A stretch of DNA of 64,000 nucleotides from Microglena sp. YARC (lineage: Eukaryota > Chlorophyta > Chlorophyceae > Chlamydomonadales > Chlamydomonadaceae): NCBI GenBank assembly GCA_022414725.1, contig CM039464.1, positions 15,579,368-15,643,367 of the forward strand, given 5' to 3'. Of the stretch, positions 10,312 through 40,149 are shown piece after piece (the stretch's first letter is position 1; each line of letters starts with the position of its first letter). The notes beneath the pieces were generated by a model. The model made no database searches. It saw only the letters and a list, made by a program, of their open reading frames with translations, and was not told where the DNA came from. The position numbers and the translations under genes are program-made.

Positions 10312-10521
10312 ATGTCTGCGTCTTCATCGCTTCTGTCAGATTTAGTGGCCGACATCGTGCTGCGTACCTTTCAACTGGATTCCCCCATTGGCGACATATG
10401 CACCGTCTGTCGTGCCTGGCAGTCTATCGTCTCACAAAACCCTGGCCAGATCTTGCTCAGCAGGCGCCATGGAAATATGCCCGATGCCCTCGCTCATGCC
10501 CCTAGAAGCTGCTACGCGTAG
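10312..10521 (+). CDS. Short F-box-like protein (69 aa), possibly a gene remnant
   Basis: ATG to TAG with no intron. Residues 8-50 follow the F-box pattern: LSDLVADIVLRTF, then VCRAWQSIV, as in the LP..l...Il..l...d.....VCr.w motif that binds Skp1. Nothing follows the F-box that could bind substrate. The last codons (PRSCYA) fall inside a short dispersed 3' repeat, CTAGAAGCTGCTACGCGTAGC-like, followed by AAAATAAATAA. It is either a truncated F-box gene or a first exon captured by that repeat; expression is uncertain. Confidence 0.5.
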   Translation: MSASSSLLSDLVADIVLRTFQLDSPIGDICTVCRAWQSIVSQNPGQILLSRRHGNMPDALAHAPRSCYA

Positions 10522-10540
10522 CCCAGAAAATAAATAATGA
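10500..10540 (+). promoter_or_regulatory. 3' end palindrome with A-rich signal
   Basis: CTAGAAGCTGCTACGCGTAG contains the palindrome GCTACGCGTAGC and is followed by AAAATAAATAA. Similar blocks stand at about 47580 and 60270. Likely a repeat-borne 3' end element. Confidence 0.4.
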
Positions 10541-11294
10541 TGGCTACTTGGTTGCTTCTTGCAAATTAGGCGCCCTTCATAAAATGTAGATTGTCTTCAG
10601 TCTACACCCTGATAATCCAGGTCTCGACTTGAGTAGGTCCAGGCATGGACCACTTTTGCCAAGTAATTTTTGCCATGCACTTTCGTGGGGCCTTTTATTA
10701 CAACGGCAAGATTAAAAGTGTTGGCAACTTTAAATCTTGCCATTTAGTGCTGCGCATACGGTTCTGTCTACACCCTTCTAACAATTTTGTTCTGCACCGA
10801 GGAGAGTGGTGTAGTATTGTGTATTATCTTTTCATTTTTTTACATCTCTGGAGATGGTGAGCAGCATGAAGGCTGATATAACATATATGTGCCGACCAAA
10901 GGGTGCCGATCACATGTAGGCCAAAAGAGTAGACGTGCACGCGCCGTTGTGGTTTGGGTTCTTTAGTTCAGTTTGTGTTGGGGGCGGTCCAAACCGGCTT
11001 CCTAGCTTTTTATTTTGCATATCGCTTCACTCTCTGTTGTCCTCATCCTTCGGTTGGAAAGGTGCGTTCCGTGGCAGGGCGTATGATTTTTTAAAATTTG
11101 AAGCAACAGATGACAAATGAGGAGGGCGGCATGGTATAGATTATCAATTATCATCATTATCAATCTCTTGGTGCACTAGGAAAGTCATTGCAAGTGTGAT
11201 GGATGTACCCTCCAGCCAGCTGCTACGTTGACAGGAGTTATGCATCACACGCTTGATATATACGGACAGAGCGAGGGCGGAAACAATATTTGTT

Positions 11295-11380
11295 CGCGTT
11301 TTACTGTGTTTGCTGCCGAAGAAAACGAACAGCCATATTGCTGGCTGGATATATGTAATCAAGTTCAAGTTCAAGAACGA
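11295..11380 (-). repeat. Dispersed repeat family R2, inverted copy
   Basis: GTTTTACTGTGTTTGCTGCC, then AACAGCCATATTGCTGGCTGG and CAAGTTCAAGTTCAAG, the reverse complement of the copy at 7555 with a short TTCAAG tail. Confidence 0.55.
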
Positions 11381-11486
11381 GGGCGACCATTCAAACTCTC
11401 TCGATATACCAGCCATAGGGTGATAGGGGATACAAGTGGCTGTGTTAAATCTGCAGAAAATATGTATGTATTTGTACAGTTCAGGC

Positions 11487-11605
11487 TGGTTCAGGGGTAG
11501 CCTAATAGTGAAGTAGGCTAAAGGGACTTGCCCAACCTTATAACATGAAAGGCAGTTAAACAACAAGCGCTAGAACTGAACCCCAGAAATCGTAAACGTC
11601 GGGGG
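11487..11605 (-). repeat. Dispersed repeat family R1, inverted copy
   Basis: Contains GGCTAAAGGGACTTGCCCAAC and, further on, TGAACCCCAGAAATCG and GTCGGGGGCCC, the reverse complement of R1. Confidence 0.55.
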
Positions 11606-11744
11606 CCCAGATTCCGTGCTATGCAAGATTGCAGGTGATTGAACATTACGTTTCTTGTCATATACTCATATTTATTAATACATGTAAAAAGTAACAACAG
11701 CTGCAGATAAGAGTTTGTACGACTGGAGTGCTGGCACTTGTTTC

Positions 11745-11905
11745 TATTGACGACGCGTCGCCACTATGTCACCATTCCGTCGTTGCATGGTGATGCTTGG
11801 GTTCGGCTAAACTAGCCTAAACTAAGGTTGTCAGAATTGGCCATCTGTCGCCCACTGAGCTACGGAAAGCCATTGGCCAATGGCCTTCCGTCGCACACTT
11901 CTATA
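11745..11905 (+). repeat. Dispersed repeat related to 3588-3955 and 60475-60690
   Basis: Contains GACGACGCGTCGCCA, CGTCGTTGCATGG, CGGCTAAACTAG and the CGCCCACTGAGCTACGGAAA block that is tandemly repeated at 60548-60690. Confidence 0.55.
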
Positions 11906-12539
11906 TTGGATTGTCCAGGGATGTGGCAGAGTTGCACCAATGAAAGGAAATGAGTTGTACTGCAGGAACTTTGGTGGTTTATTGAGTGCAACCGGCCTCT
12001 CGCTCGCCAGCTCGCTTGAAGCCGTCAAATTAAAAACGACTGCTGGTGTAACAGCTGTCAGGTACTAGCCGTTTTTGTCCAGGTTCAGTTACAGCCCGTT
12101 CTCTACCCCCGCCCTGTATTTTTTAAACAAGTTGTGAAATGACGCTCAACGCAGGAGGCGGGTTTCCCGACACAAACCAGTGCCCCGGAGGATTCAGTTT
12201 GAATGGCGTTACCCCCCCTTCCAAAAAGTAGGCGCTAATAAAAATAAATAATATCAGACAGTGCTCCCTTGATACCACGCCCCACCAGGATTTATCATTA
12301 CAAACCGGACAGATAGCGGAGCTTAGTAGCTTACCAAAGGTACCCAATCTTCTTCTTCTTAGGGTTTCCAAGATGGCGAGCAGGTCGGAAGGCCCTGAGA
12401 TGGCGAACAGCCACATTGCTAGCCATGTGACCAAGGTTTGCTGAAGGATGATATTTTGGGATAATAATGCTCAGATTTGAATACTCGCCTTTGGTGAAGA
12501 TATGCCGTTCCCTACAAATTAACGAAAACTAAATAGGTC

Positions 12540-12925
12540 AAATAATGTTTGTCCACGCCAGACCATGAAGACCTGGACCTGGACAAGTCTATAAACTGTC
12601 TAATCCGCTTAGTCTGCTCCCTAGTTTCTGCGGGTATCGCACGGGGGCGGGGAGGCTTGGAATTTAGAGACTCTGAGCAGCCCAGAGTTGGCTGAAAAAT
12701 CATGCAACCATATAACCCAATCCAATTCTACCTTATGTAGGACTTAGGACATCGGCGACTTGCATCGCTGTCCCAAGATCTCGCTGGTCCTGGTCCAGGC
12801 ACCTGGACAAGTCTTTAAAAGGTCTAATACACATAGTATGCTCCCTGGGTTTTGTGGTTATCGCACAGGGGGACTTGAGCAGCCCAGAGTTGGCTGTACA
12901 CGTCCTAGGCAACGTCGCAAGCGTC
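12540..12925 (+). repeat. Two diverged copies of a dispersed repeat
   Basis: Both halves contain CCTGGACAAGTCT, (T/A)GTCTGCTCCCT or AGTATGCTCCCT, GGTATCGCAC or GGTTATCGCAC, and GAGCAGCCCAGAGTTGGCTG. A third related copy lies near 48205-48370. Confidence 0.55.
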
Positions 12926-12954
12926 GCAGAGAATTGGCAGAGAGTGTTGACTAT

Positions 12955-13145
12955 CGGAACGACAGGTGACAATGAAATGAAGCGGACGGAAGCCAGTTAG
13001 TTACGAAACAGTTGGCTGACATGTCAGGCTTTGTCTGGGGGTGGGGTGGGGTGGGGTGGGGGTCGGACGCACGCCCCGCACAGACGGGGTGACCCTGGGG
13101 GCTCCCTCTTCCCAGAAGGAGGGGCTCCGCCAAAAAAACATGTAA
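12955..13145 (+). repeat. Dispersed repeat family R3, copy 1
   Basis: Shares AGTTAGTTACGA(A/G)AC, TGTTGGCTGAC(A/G)TGTCAGGCTT and CCTGGGGGCTCCC, ending in a CCGCCAAAAAA tail, with 25030-25215. A GTGGGGTGGGG tract is inserted in this copy. Confidence 0.6.
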
Positions 13146-13244
13146 TTATCCTATCCAATTCTGGACTTGTTACTGATTTAGCCTGGCGTGGCGTAGTCAT
13201 CTCTACGCAGCATCACCATCTGCCTCCATGTCATTGTCAACTGC

Positions 13245-13385
13245 AGCACAAACTCAGGGCCCCCGTCGGTAAAACGATTGTTTGGGGTTCAGTTCATCAG
13301 TGCTTTTTCTTTTGAAGCCCTTCCTATCACGGTTGGGAAAGTCCCTTTTGCCTATTTGGCCTACCCCTGGACAGTAACATACAGA
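13245..13385 (+). repeat. Dispersed repeat family R1, copy 3
   Basis: AACTCAGGGCCCCCGTCGGT, GTTTGGGGTTCAGTTCATC, TCACGGTTGGG, CCTACCCCTGGACAGTAACA. Confidence 0.65.
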
Positions 13386-13540
13386 CATCATTGTCAACAA
13401 CAGTAGCCTCCTTCTCCGCGGCAGCCTGGAAGTCTACAAGCCCCATGGACAAGCCCGCTTCAAATTCCATCTTCAAGTGGCCCCAGCTAATAGGGCTATG
13501 CTGACTAGATATAGCCAATTTTTTTGCCCCAAATAAAAAA

Positions 13541-13572
<32 letters not shown>

Positions 13573-13839
13573 CCCCTAAACATTCTCTCAAATATGGTCT
13601 ACAAAGCTGGTAGTCTACAAGCCCCATGGACAGACCCGCTTCTAGTTCCATCTTCAAGCGGCCTCAGCCCTACGGCAGCCTGCACCTGTTCAGGTTGTTA
13701 AACAGGCATCCAGGTTGTTAAGCACCTGTAAGACAACTACATGCTTAACCAATGATGTACATAAACAGGTGTTTTACACCCTGAACACCACGTGTTTAAC
13801 AACCTAAACAGGGTGCAGGCTGCCTTAGGACAGCAACCT

Positions 13840-15830
13840 CAGCTGCGTCAACCTTCTCCTCCTCCTTCTGACCCCCCCCACAATGATCGGCAAGGGCTTC
13901 TTCCTCCCCCCAGCCTGTCACATCTGCCTTCTCCTACTACCAACCAGCATGAGCTCATCTTTACACTGCCTCGGGAACCTTGGCTGCAACAACCTTCTCC
14001 TCCTCCTCCTTTTGACCCCCCACAATGATCGTCAGGGGCCTCTTCCTCCCCCCAGCCTGTGACATCTTTCTTCTCCTACTACCACCCAACATCTTTCTTC
14101 TCCTACTACCACCCAACATGAGCTCATCTTTACGCTGCGCCGGCAACCTTCGCCTCCTCCTCCTCATCCTTCTTTTGACCCCCCACGATGACCAGTAGGG
14201 GCTTCTTCATCCCCCCAGCCTATCACGTCTTCCTTCTCCTACTACCACCCAACATGATCCCATCTGTACGCTGGCAACCTTGGCCGTAACAACCTCCTCC
14301 TCCTCCTCCTCCTCTTGACCCCCCACAATGATCGGCAGGGGCCTCTTCCTCCCCCCAGCTTGTCACATCTGTCCTCTCCTACTACCACTCAGCATGAGCT
14401 CATCTTTGCGCTGCGCCGGCAACCTTCGCCTCCTCCTCCTCCTCCTTTTGACCCCCCACAATGATCAGTAGGGGCTTCTTCATCCCCCCAGCCTATCACG
14501 TCTTCCTTCTCCTACTACCACCCAACATGATCCCATCTGTACGCTGGCAACCTTGGCCCTGACAACCTCCTCCTCCTCCTCCTTTTGACCCCCCACAATG
14601 ATCGTCAGGGGCCTCTTCCTCCCCCCAGCCTGTCACATCTGCCTTCTCCTACTACCAACCAGCATGAGCTCATCTTTACACTGCCTCGGGAACCTTGGCT
14701 GCAACAACCTTCTCCTCCTCCTCCTCCTTATGACCCCCCACAATGATCGGCAGGGGCCTCTTCCTCCCCCCAGCCTGTCACATCTTTCTTCTCCTACTAC
14801 CACCCAACATGAGCTCATCTTTACGCTGCGCCGGCAACCTTCGCCTCCTCCTCCTCATCCTTCTTTTGACCCCCCACAATGACCAGTAGGGGCTTCTTCA
14901 TCCCCCCAGCCTATCACGTCTTCCTTCTCCTACTACCACCCAGCATGATCCCATCTGTACGCTGGCAACCTTGGCCGTAACAACCTCCTCCTCCTCCTCC
15001 TCCTCTTGACCCCCCACAATGATCAGCAGGGGCCTCTTCCTCCCCCCAGCCTGTCACATCTGTCCTCTCCTACTACCACTCAGCATGAGCTCATCTTTAC
15101 GCTGCGCCGGCAACCTTCGCCTCCTCCTCCTCCTCCATTTGACCCCCCACAATGATCAGTAGGGGCTTCTTCATCCCCCCAGCCTATCACGTCTTCCTTC
15201 TCCTACTACCACCCAACATGATCCCATCTGTACGCTGGCAACCTTGGCCGTAACAACCTCCTCCTCCTCCTCCTCCTTTTGACCCCCCACAATGATCGTC
15301 AGGGGCCTCTTCCTCCCCCCAGCCTGTCACACCTGTCCTTTCCTACTACCACTCAGCATGAGCTCATCTTTACGCTGCGCCGGCAACCTTCGCCTCCTCC
15401 TCCTCCTCTTTTTGACCCCCCACAATGATCAGTAGGGGCTTCTTCATCCCCCCAGCCTATCACGTCTTCCTTCTCCTACTACCACCCAACATGATCCCAT
15501 CTGTACGCTGGCAACCTTGGCCGTAACAACCTCCTCCTCCTCCTCCTCCTCCTCTTGACCCCCCACAATGATCGGCAGGGGCCTCTTCCTCCCCCCAGCC
15601 TGTCACATCTGTCCTCTCCTACTACCACTCAGCATGAGCTCATCCTTACGCTGCCCCGGCAACCTTGGCCACATCAACTTTGGCCGCATCAACCTTGGCT
15701 GCATCAACCTTGGCTGTTCCACCCTTGGCTGCATCAGCCTTGGCCGCATCAGCCTTGGCTGCAACAACCTTCTTCTCCTCCTCCTCCTCCTTTTGACCCC
15801 CCACGATGATCGTCACGGGCTTCTTCATGG
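13840..15830 (-). repeat. Large tandem array derived from the Lys/Glu-rich exon of the adjacent minus-strand gene
   Basis: About fourteen units of 130 bp, grouped into about 260-bp pairs. On the minus strand each carries a motif near GATCATTGTGGGGGGTCAA followed by a GGAGGAGGAGG run, matching codons TIIVGGQKEEEE of the exon at 15646-16148. Most units contain stops, so they look like decayed exon copies. The plus-strand reading (CCTCCTCC, CCCCCCACAATGATC) is the complement. Confidence 0.75.
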
Positions 15831-16464
15831 CCTTAGCCTGTTCACTCTCTACAAGGTTTCCCTGTTTGCCAGGGACGCCGCCTGAAATTCTGTCTGCAGC
15901 ATCACCCTCGGCCGCGGTCACCTTATCCACAGCAGCAGCCGTCTTATTGGCTGCAGGCTGGACGGGCATATCCACACTCTCCTTGGGCAAACCTGTTTTG
16001 GGTTTCTCTGCGGGCTTCATTTCCGTCTGGACAGCTGGCTCTACCGGTTTCTCTACATCCTTGCCAGCACCGAAAAGCCACTTGCTACCCAAGTACTGGT
16101 GAATCTGGGCAGTCTCCTCACCCGACAGGATGGGGTGCCTCTTAACATCTGCGATACGAGGGGGTGCGGGGTGGTTAAGTGGTAGTTGGGGGTTGTTAGG
16201 TGATGGTTGGGGGGTATTTAGGTGGTAGTTAGGGGTTGTTAGGTGGTAGTTGGGGGGTAGTTAGGTGGTAATTAGGTGGAGGGAGTTAGGGGGTATTTAG
16301 GTGGGGAAAGTTAAAAGGGGGGTAGTTAGGGGGTAGTTACATGTATGTGGAGGGGGGGTGGGGGGGCATTCCCTTGAAAGAGCATAATTGGAAAAGGCAT
16401 GAAAAGATTTTTCAAATGACCCCCATTTTAGGGGGGTAGTGGGTGGGTGGGAGGGGGAGACATA

Positions 16465-16500
<36 letters not shown>

Positions 16501-16890
16501 ACACACACACACCCTCCTTACATCTGAAACATTTAAAATTCCAACTCCTATCTGAATCGGACACCGTTTTGATGATACAGTCAAAAATCTGTCGTCCTGC
16601 CCCCCCCCCCCCCCCCCCCCCCCCCCTCAGACCCCACCCTTGGAAAGTACCAAATCAACAGAAGATCCCCTTTCTGCAACGGAATAAAAACGGAATAAAA
16701 ACGGAATAAACAGAAGATCCCCTTTCTGCAACGGAATAAAAACGGAATAAACAGAAGATCCCCTTTCTGCAATGGAATAAAAACTCTGACGCTGTGCATG
16801 CAGCACCAATTTCTTTGTTGTACCTTTTGTAAACGTGTAGATCTCCTCTCTGAAGTACACCACGATTCCGAAACAGACAATGAAGGCAAA
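15646..16890 (-). CDS. Single-pass membrane protein with Lys/Ala/Glu-rich tail (two exons visible, partial)
   Basis: The exon at 16890-16824 and the exon at 16148 to about 15646 join in phase (one base plus two) to give a hydrophobic segment FAFIVCFGIVVYF, a short basic/acidic linker, DVKRHPILSGEET, and GSKWLFGAG. About 100 residues follow, dominated by K, A, E, V and P, with repeats of the AAKADAAKVDAAK type. The product looks like a membrane-anchored protein with a long charged tail, perhaps organellar or endomembrane. I do not recognise the family. The first exon(s) upstream of 16890 were not found, and the true stop is unclear because the exon runs into the array of its own copies. The internal start at 16092 is less likely than the spliced model. 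Confidence 0.55.
16160..16640 (-). repeat. Intron tandem repeats and two C-runs
   Basis: GGTGGTAGTTAGGGGGT-like units (16160-16345) lie before the minus-strand acceptor at 16149. C runs at about 16466-16500 and 16601-16626 lie on the donor side of the upstream exon, so they are G-rich in its sense strand. Confidence 0.7.
16640..16790 (+). repeat. Short tandem repeat CAGAAGATCCCCTTTCTGCA
   Basis: Three units of ACAGAAGATCCCCTTTCTGC plus several AACGGAATAAA units. Non-coding, in the same intron. Confidence 0.7.
16824..16890 (-). CDS. Transmembrane exon of the Lys/Ala-rich protein
   Basis: 67 bp; acceptor CATACAG at 16891-16897 and donor AAAG/GTACAA at 16824/16823 (minus strand). It encodes FAFIVCFGIVVYFREEIYTF. 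Copies of this exon edge (AATCGT then TACTTCACTC) recur through 16930-18040. Confidence 0.6.
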
Positions 16891-16924
16891 CTGTATGGGT
16901 TGGGGGACAGAAGGAGACAAGAGG

Positions 16925-18110
16925 TAGAGGGTTAGTGTAGGATGGCTGTTGGGATGGACTGAGTGAAGTACACCACGATTATGAATGGTGCATGGGGTTG
17001 GGGTTGGTGTAGGATGGCTGTTGGGATGGACTGAGTGAAGTACACCACAATTATGAATGGTGCATGGGGTTGGGGTTGGTGTAGGATGGCTGTTGAGATG
17101 GACTGAGTGAAGTACACCACAATTATGAATGGTGCATGGGGTTGGGGTTGGTGTAGGATGGCTGTTGGGATGGACTGAGTGAAGTACACCACGATTATGA
17201 ATGGTGCATGGGGTTGGGGTTGGTGTAGGATGGCTGTTGGGATGGACTGAGTGAAGTATACCACCATTATGAATGGTGCATGGGGTTGGGGTTGGTGTAG
17301 GATGGCTGTTGGGATGGACTGAGTGAAGTACACCACGATTATGAATGGTGCATGGGGTTGGGGTTGGTGTAGGATAGCTGTTGGGATGGACTGAGTGTGG
17401 GGGATCTGGTGCATGGGGTTGGGGTTTGTGTGGGATAGCAGTTGGGATGGACTGATTGAGGTGGATCAGGTGCATGGGGTTGGGGTTGGTGCAGGATAGC
17501 AGTCAGGGTGGATTGAGTAAAGTAAAAAACGATTCCAAAAGAGATGATGAAGGCAAACTGTATGGGTTAAGGGGCAGAAGGAGGCAAGAGGTTGAGCGTT
17601 AGTGTAGGATGGCTGTTGGGATGGACTGAGTGAAGTACACCACGATTCCAATGGTGCATGGGGTTGGGGATGGTGTAGGATGGCTGTTGGGATGGGCTGA
17701 GTGTGGGGGATCTGGTGCATGGGGTTGGAGTTGGTGTAGGATAGCAGTAGGGATGGACTGAGTGAGGGGGATAAGGTGCATGGGGCTGGGGTTGGTCTAG
17801 GATAGCAGTCAGGGTGGATTGAGTGAAGTAAAAAACGATTCCAAAAGAGATAATGAAGGCAAACTGTATGGGTTAAGGGGCAGAAGGAGGCAAGGGGTTG
17901 AGCGTTAGTGTAGGATGGCAATTGGGATAGATTGAGTGAGAGGGCTCATGTGCATGGGGCTGGGGTTGGTCTAGGATATCAGTTGGGATGGACTGAGTGA
18001 ATAACACCACGATTCCAAAAGAGATGATGAAGGCAAACTGTATGGGTTAAGGGGCAGAAGGAGGCAAGAGATAGAGTGTTAGTGTAGGATGGATTGAGCG
18101 AGTGGGATCA
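16925..18110 (-). repeat. 72-bp minisatellite carrying the transmembrane exon edge
   Basis: At least ten units of GGATGGCTGTTGGGATGGAC plus TGAGTGAAGTACACCACGAT and TGCATGGGGTTGGGGTTGG. Longer units near 17525, 17825 and 18005 include CCAAAAGAGATGATGAAGGC, the complement of the exon start FAFI. The long minus-strand ORFs here are repeat artefacts. Confidence 0.8.
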
Positions 18111-19060
18111 GGTGTATGGAGTTGAACAGCATGGACATACAGGCAGCTACAAGCACAGTCACACAGCTGCAAACACGGACATGCATGGGTGGCCAGAAAG
18201 ACTGCTACACCAACAGTCAAAGAGCTGCAAACATGGATGTGCATGGGTGGCACAATCAGGTTGTCAAGCAGGTACAAACACAGCCAGATACAAACAATTG
18301 CGCAATTAACTGTCTCATGCATGTATGTACTGCCCATGCTACCACACATGCAGCTGTACTCCTCATGCAACTGCACATGCAGTTGTCTATCCTTCTTCAA
18401 ACTTTACCTTGGCTACTGACACATAGACCCCCCCTCCCCCCACACACACCCCCCACACCCACACCCCCCCCCCCACCCACACCCACACACCCACACCCAC
18501 ACACCCACACGCAGCCCACCCCTAAGAAAAAACAAAATACTACAATTTTATGCAGTAAAAATATATTTGAAGTGCTCGACCTCAGGACCTGCAGTCGTGC
18601 TCCCGCAATTGTTTTGGGATCAGGTCATAATGTGCATGTTTGAGTGTTAGAGTGATTGTTGGGGAGCAGGTCATAGAGTGCTTGTTATAGACCTTCAAAT
18701 GGTTCATAATCATCTCAATTATGTGAGGTTGGTCAAGTACCTTGAGCCTAATTGGCTACTAACAGGACTATAAAATAAACTTGAGTGGGCAGAACAATGC
18801 ATGGTGAGTAGAGCTACGTGACCCTGACAAAGTGATGAGTGATCCCTGAGGTGCTCCAGTTGATAAGACCTTCCCTAGTCACCTGCTGCACATGGTGTAC
18901 CGGCACACGCAGCTACCGACAGTTGTATCAGCATTGCACCATGGGCCCTCGGAAGCACAGTGAGCAAAACAATGCAAAAGCAATGCAGATGTAGGGCGAG
19001 ACCGACCAAGGATTTCAGGTAACTCGGAGGGGTCTCGCTAAAGACTGGAACATACATGCT
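18110..19060. other. Intergenic or unknown; short repeats only
   Basis: Contains a 60-bp near-duplication (18160-18260, AGAGCTGCAAACA, TGCATGGGTGGC) and a CCCACAC microsatellite (18430-18520). No convincing exon. Confidence 0.4.
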
Positions 19061-19066
19061 TTATAC

Positions 19067-19365
19067 CAGGGTTGTTCAAAACGTTACGTTTCACGTCTAC
19101 AACACAAATGCTGAAACGTTGGAGGATCAGTCACGTTGGAAGTGTAAATGTTGTCTCATGGGACCGCTTGGGACATGGATTTTGTCAGCTTTTAGCCGCT
19201 GACTGCCTGTCTGTCCTTCCGTCCATCCTAGATGAAACCATACACCTCTCGCCTCCTGTCTCTCTTGCTAACAGATTTGGCCCTTGAAACATAGAGTTGG
19301 GCTCATGAATTTGTGAGCAGCCACACTCCAAAACGTAGATTTTGAAGTACCCTTGAACAACCCTG
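19067..19365. mobile_element. MITE with 13-bp TIR CAGGGTTGTTCAA
   Basis: The 299-bp element starts CAGGGTTGTTCAA and ends TTGAACAACCCTG. The flanks share only ATAC (19063-19066 and 19366-19369). A fragment of the same end (TTTGTTCAAGGGTACTT) occurs at about 41380-41400. There is no coding capacity; the CAGGG termini suggest hAT, but no 8-bp duplication is visible. Confidence 0.65.
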
Positions 19366-20119
19366 ATACGTACTTGTGGCATCATGGGCTTCAGCTACAG
19401 ATCAATAAGCCATTTGCATAGCCTGTCTCAGACAACTCACCCCGAGGAGGAACCATTTATTTTGAGTTGTTGACTGCTTTGGAGTGGCGGTAGATCCCAT
19501 AATAGCTCCAACTACATCCTTGGTGGTGCTGGATGCAGGCACCTCAACAACTGAGTGTGATGCCATGACTCAAGGACTAACAATGAAGCGGGCTAGTGAT
19601 CCAGGAGATAAAAACAGAAGGCCCCAGGTGGACGGGCTTCAGGAGTAGCGCAGGCTGGACGAACAAAGTCGCAAGTGGCTAGCACCTGGCAGGATTCCGT
19701 TTATGTATGATGGACAACGGAAATTCCTTCAAGGGTTGACTGGTGTCTGCAAGACAAGAGATGAATCGGACACGCTGCAAATCAAAGGAACGTAGCTTGA
19801 AGCGCTTGGCAGGGTAGAGACTTGGCGAACTGAAAATCAAGAATTCTGAGTAGTCGATAGAACGCGCGAAACGTAAATGTCTCTGTAATGCTGGTGGGAG
19901 CAAGGAGCAATGATGAAAGCACGCGACGATCTGGCCTCGAACGATCTAATTTGAAGTCTCAGGCAGAGAATTGGCGTAGACAGAGGTACAACGCAGGAGA
20001 AGTACCATGTCGCCAGCGCCCCTGGCCTGATTTCCCCGGGCCCGCCATCCATCATCCATCCACCCACCTACCCATATATGCATGGGCCCATGTCCAAAGC
20101 TACAGTCAGGGGGGAGTAA

Positions 20120-20185
20120 TAAAACGTTCGACCAAGCAGGAGTACAAAAAGCTGCCAACGTCAAGCCTGGAGAACCTGAGGAGGG

Positions 20186-20229
<44 letters not shown>

Positions 20230-20340
20230 TAAGAATACAATTTTGTTCTTAAACTTAGATATGGATTCGTTTTTTTTACAATATGGCGCACACAATGGGA
20301 TCCCCGGATTTCCAGTGCAGGGATCGCGTAATAGTGACCC
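20120..20340 (-). repeat. Dispersed repeat family R4 with internal poly-C
   Basis: GACCAAGCAGGAGTA, CTGAGGAGGGCTG, then about 38 C, CTAAATA, ATATGGATTC and ATGGCGCACA(C/A)AATGG. The same blocks in reverse complement form the element at 44640-44885. Partial copies lie at 20465-20590 and 44330-44470. The homopolymer is thus part of a repeat, not random. Confidence 0.65.
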
Positions 20341-21092
20341 CCCACCCCACCCCCCCCCACCCCACCCCCACCCCTCCCCCCCAGGTCCAAGTTCATAAGT
20401 CACCTGTTGCCGTCGCTGGAGGCGGCCAGAAAAATGTAATCAAATATCAGACAAATATAATACAAATGTTTTAATTAAATGGGTGGGGGGGTGGGGGGGG
20501 GGGGGGGGGTCAGCCCTTTTTTAGGCATGGCGTTTGTAGCTTTTTACACTCCTGTTTCATCGGTAATTTAGAATTTTCTGAAATCTCCGAGTCGAAGGTA
20601 CCGAACAAATCGCGTCAACTGTCGAGCCTGCCCGAGGCCAGTATTCGTTTCCAAATCGCGGTCCGCAACCGTTGTCACTTCTCGGATAGGGTTTCCGCGA
20701 TTAAGCGTTTTTTTCGCACGGTGTTGGATATATCTACGTGGACTTGACATGCAGTGACAGACGTGTGCCCTCCCCACCCACGCGTGGACCGTGACAGCCA
20801 AGGGCCCACGGCTTTGCTCCCTGCATATATTCAGAATATCCACCAACACTGTTCCTTTTTCCAAGCCACGCCTGCTGGCGTTCTGTTTCTTCCTTCCTTC
20901 CTTTCCATCTCCCATCTTCGCCCTTGTTGCACTCGTCCATCTTCCTGATCTTTCCGCCAACCAAGGCGGGTTTCGCACTTGCGCAGGGTTGTTGAGAGAG
21001 CCTGCTGCGTGCTGGCCCGATTAGTTTCTAGCTTATACAAGACTGCGCGCAAGGAAAGCGCAGGACTGTTAACAAACCTAGCTCAGCACAGC

Positions 21093-40149
<19,057 letters not shown>

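Noticed and set aside
13840..15830. CRISPR-like array
   Set aside because: Units are long, adjacent and lack unique spacers; they are exon-derived and in a eukaryotic intron context. The 69-bp and 35-bp repeats were rejected for the same reason.
16627..17475. 282-residue minus-strand ORF of HSVHPNSHPTPTPTP repeats
   Set aside because: Translation of a 72-bp minisatellite. Only the embedded transmembrane exon edge has coding meaning.
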